Shown: in pieces, positions 62,826 through 64,000 of the stretch
Layout: every line of letters begins with the position of its first letter
How positions within the stretch are numbered: the stretch's first letter is position 1
Assembly: GCA_045590955.1 (NCBI GenBank)
Contig: JAZNSB010000020.1
Span: forward strand, 25,138 to 89,137
DNA: 64,000 nucleotides
DNA from: JAZNSB01 sp045590955
GTDB taxonomy: Bacteria; Pseudomonadota; Alphaproteobacteria; RF32; CAG-239
Reading direction: 5' to 3'
Translations under genes and position numbers: made by a program
The notes under the pieces: model-generated
What the model was told of the DNA's origin: nothing
Database searches by the model: none
The model's input: the letters and a program-made list of their open reading frames with translations, nothing else

Positions 62826-63410
62826 TTATTTTTGAACAGGATTTGCATGGTCAAAATTAAGAAATCCCATGGCTGTCAAACAATAAGCAAATTGCTCGGT
62901 AATGTTTGTGTAGTTGTGCCAAAATTGAAAATCGGAATGTTTTTCTACTCCTCTTATTTCCAACTCGTGGTTCAAAGATTTATTAAGCCACATTTGAGCA
63001 TGACCTTTTGCAATTTCATCATCAATTGGCGTATCAAAATATTCCACATATTCTGCAGCCCATCCGCCGATAAGTTCGCCGTTTTTGTCTTTGCCCCAAC
63101 AAATTCCCAAACCTGTGGCAATTGCTTTATGTTCATCTCTTGAGGCACCGTTTCCGGCCATAATCACTTCCAACACGGCACCGTGTTTAAATTGTTGCAC
63201 AATTTTATCATTCAAAGGCACGATGTTACCGTATAATTCTTTTGGCAACACAGATGTATATGGCACAATGTTAAAATTTTCAATTTTTGCTTGTAATAAA
63301 GCAGAATCATAGCAAAAAGTTTCAAAAGGTTGAGGGGGAATACCATCATTTGACTGACCGCTACCGCCGGTTATGAATGCAAAAGTAGGAAATCTTACAC
63401 CTTCAGACAT
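62826..63410 (-). CDS. aaxB: Pyruvoyl-dependent arginine decarboxylase (AaxB-like)
   Basis: 194 residues, equal in length to chlamydial AaxB. It makes agmatine from arginine and uses up a proton. The self-cleavage site is Thr52-Ser53 in VPYTSVLPKELYG, so Ser53 would become the pyruvoyl group; the residue numbers match those of AaxB. The stretch KHGAVLEVIMAGNGA is the next family line. It forms an operon with the antiporter; the porin aaxA of Chlamydia is not next to it. Confidence 0.9.
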   Translation of the reverse strand: MSEGVRFPTFAFITGGSGQSNDGIPPQPFETFCYDSALLQAKIENFNIVPYTSVLPKELYGNIVPLNDKIVQQFKHGAVLEVIMAGNGASRDEHKAIATGLGICWGKDKNGELIGGWAAEYVEYFDTPIDDEIAKGHAQMWLNKSLNHELEIRGVEKHSDFQFWHNYTNITEQFAYCLTAMGFLNFDHANPVQK

Positions 63411-63495
63411 ATCTTTTCTCCTAAAAAATTAAATTAAGCGAGAAAGATGTATTATCTAAAAATGCATTTACAACAATTTTATAACTAAAGGGTAA

Positions 63496-64000
63496 TTATT
63501 TGAGTTTGTCTTTCAAAAATTGTCCTGTATAGCTTTCTTTTATCTTTACAATTTCTTCCGGAGTTCCATGGGCAATAATTTGTCCTCCACCTTCGCCACC
63601 TTCCGGTCCCAAATCAATAATTTGATCTGCTGTTTTAATAACATCCAAATTGTGTTCAATTATAATTACGGTGTTGTTTTGATCTACCAAAGTGTGCAAA
63701 ACCTTAAGAAGTTTTTGAATATCTTCAAAGTGCAAGCCTGTTGTTGGTTCATCTAATATATAAATTGTTTTTCCTGTTGCTTTTTTAGCCAATTCTTTTG
63801 ATAGTTTTATTCTTTGCGCCTCTCCACCGGATAAAGTAGGAGCTTGTTGTCCGAGTTTTATATATCCCAAACCCACTTGTTGTAATAATTGCAAACGTTT
63901 CTTTATTGACGGTATATTGTTAAAAAAGATTGCTGCTTCATCAACAGACATATCCAAAACGTCGGCAATAGATTTTCCTTTATACTTAATTTCCAAAGTT
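63496..64000 (-). CDS. uvrA: Excinuclease ABC subunit A, C-terminal part (cut by right edge)
   Basis: The last about 168 residues of UvrA; the frame is still open at the edge of the window. ABC signature TLSGGEAQRIKLSKELA, Walker B IYILDEPTTGLHF and the H-loop IIIEHNLDVI are visible, followed by DLGPEGGEGGGQIIA, typical of UvrA ends. It finds DNA lesions in nucleotide-excision repair. Confidence 0.95.
   Translation of the reverse strand, partial: TLEIKYKGKSIADVLDMSVDEAAIFFNNIPSIKKRLQLLQQVGLGYIKLGQQAPTLSGGEAQRIKLSKELAKKATGKTIYILDEPTTGLHFEDIQKLLKVLHTLVDQNNTVIIIEHNLDVIKTADQIIDLGPEGGEGGGQIIAHGTPEEIVKIKESYTGQFLKDKLK

Overview
The window looks like chromosomal DNA from a low-GC, flagellated alphaproteobacterium, probably from an uncultured host-associated lineage. 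Several layouts support this. priA sits just ahead of an atpHAGDC cluster that lacks the F0 genes. fliQ-fliR-flhB is followed by what looks like the start of a CckA-type sensor kinase. A MipZ-like ParA ATPase lies beside a SPOR-domain D,D-carboxypeptidase, and birA is followed by an RNase J gene. The species cannot be named from the sequence. No insertion sequence, CRISPR array, rRNA or replication origin was seen.

Left part (1-35 kb). One minus-strand cluster runs from pgm through a GH114-like gene, fliQ, fliR and flhB to a cckA-like gene cut by the left edge. Next come mipZ-dacF, a glycosyltransferase with xerC, rpmG, an S41 protease with xth, and a SPOR protein with an M50 protease and a TatA-like peptide. 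These are followed by priA, the F1 ATP synthase genes, cysE, and a late flagellar operon (flgI-flgJ-flgN-flgK-flgL) behind a textbook sigma-54 promoter at 31262-31279. mnmA, slyX and a U32 peptidase-family gene close this part.

Accessory part (35-42.3 kb). Here are an M3 oligoendopeptidase, an unusual metzincin-like protein, a DUF1796 papain-like gene broken by a frameshift, a GNAT acetyltransferase and two small orphan genes. The two orphans share a roughly 60-nt leader but encode unrelated proteins. The region ends at a tRNA-Lys(UUU) gene. The last 21 nt of that tRNA region recur exactly at two more places, each followed (minus strand) by a hairpin, and a weaker copy lies further out. This looks like repeated insertion or accretion at the tRNA 3' end, with all cargo genes on the tRNA strand.

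Right part (42.3-64 kb). Core genes resume: birA, rnj, recG, mfd, kdsB, a HAD phosphatase and a TrmN6-like methylase. Then comes a lipid-uptake group: fadL, a TetR regulator, and two tandem Aas-type acyltransferase/acyl-ACP synthetases. Matching operators lie ahead of fadL and between tetR and the first aas, so the group is probably one small regulon. The Aas pair shares a 133-codon block that is almost identical while the rest has diverged. A Chlamydia-type arginine decarboxylase (AaxB) and arginine/agmatine antiporter (AaxC) pair follows, and the window ends inside uvrA.
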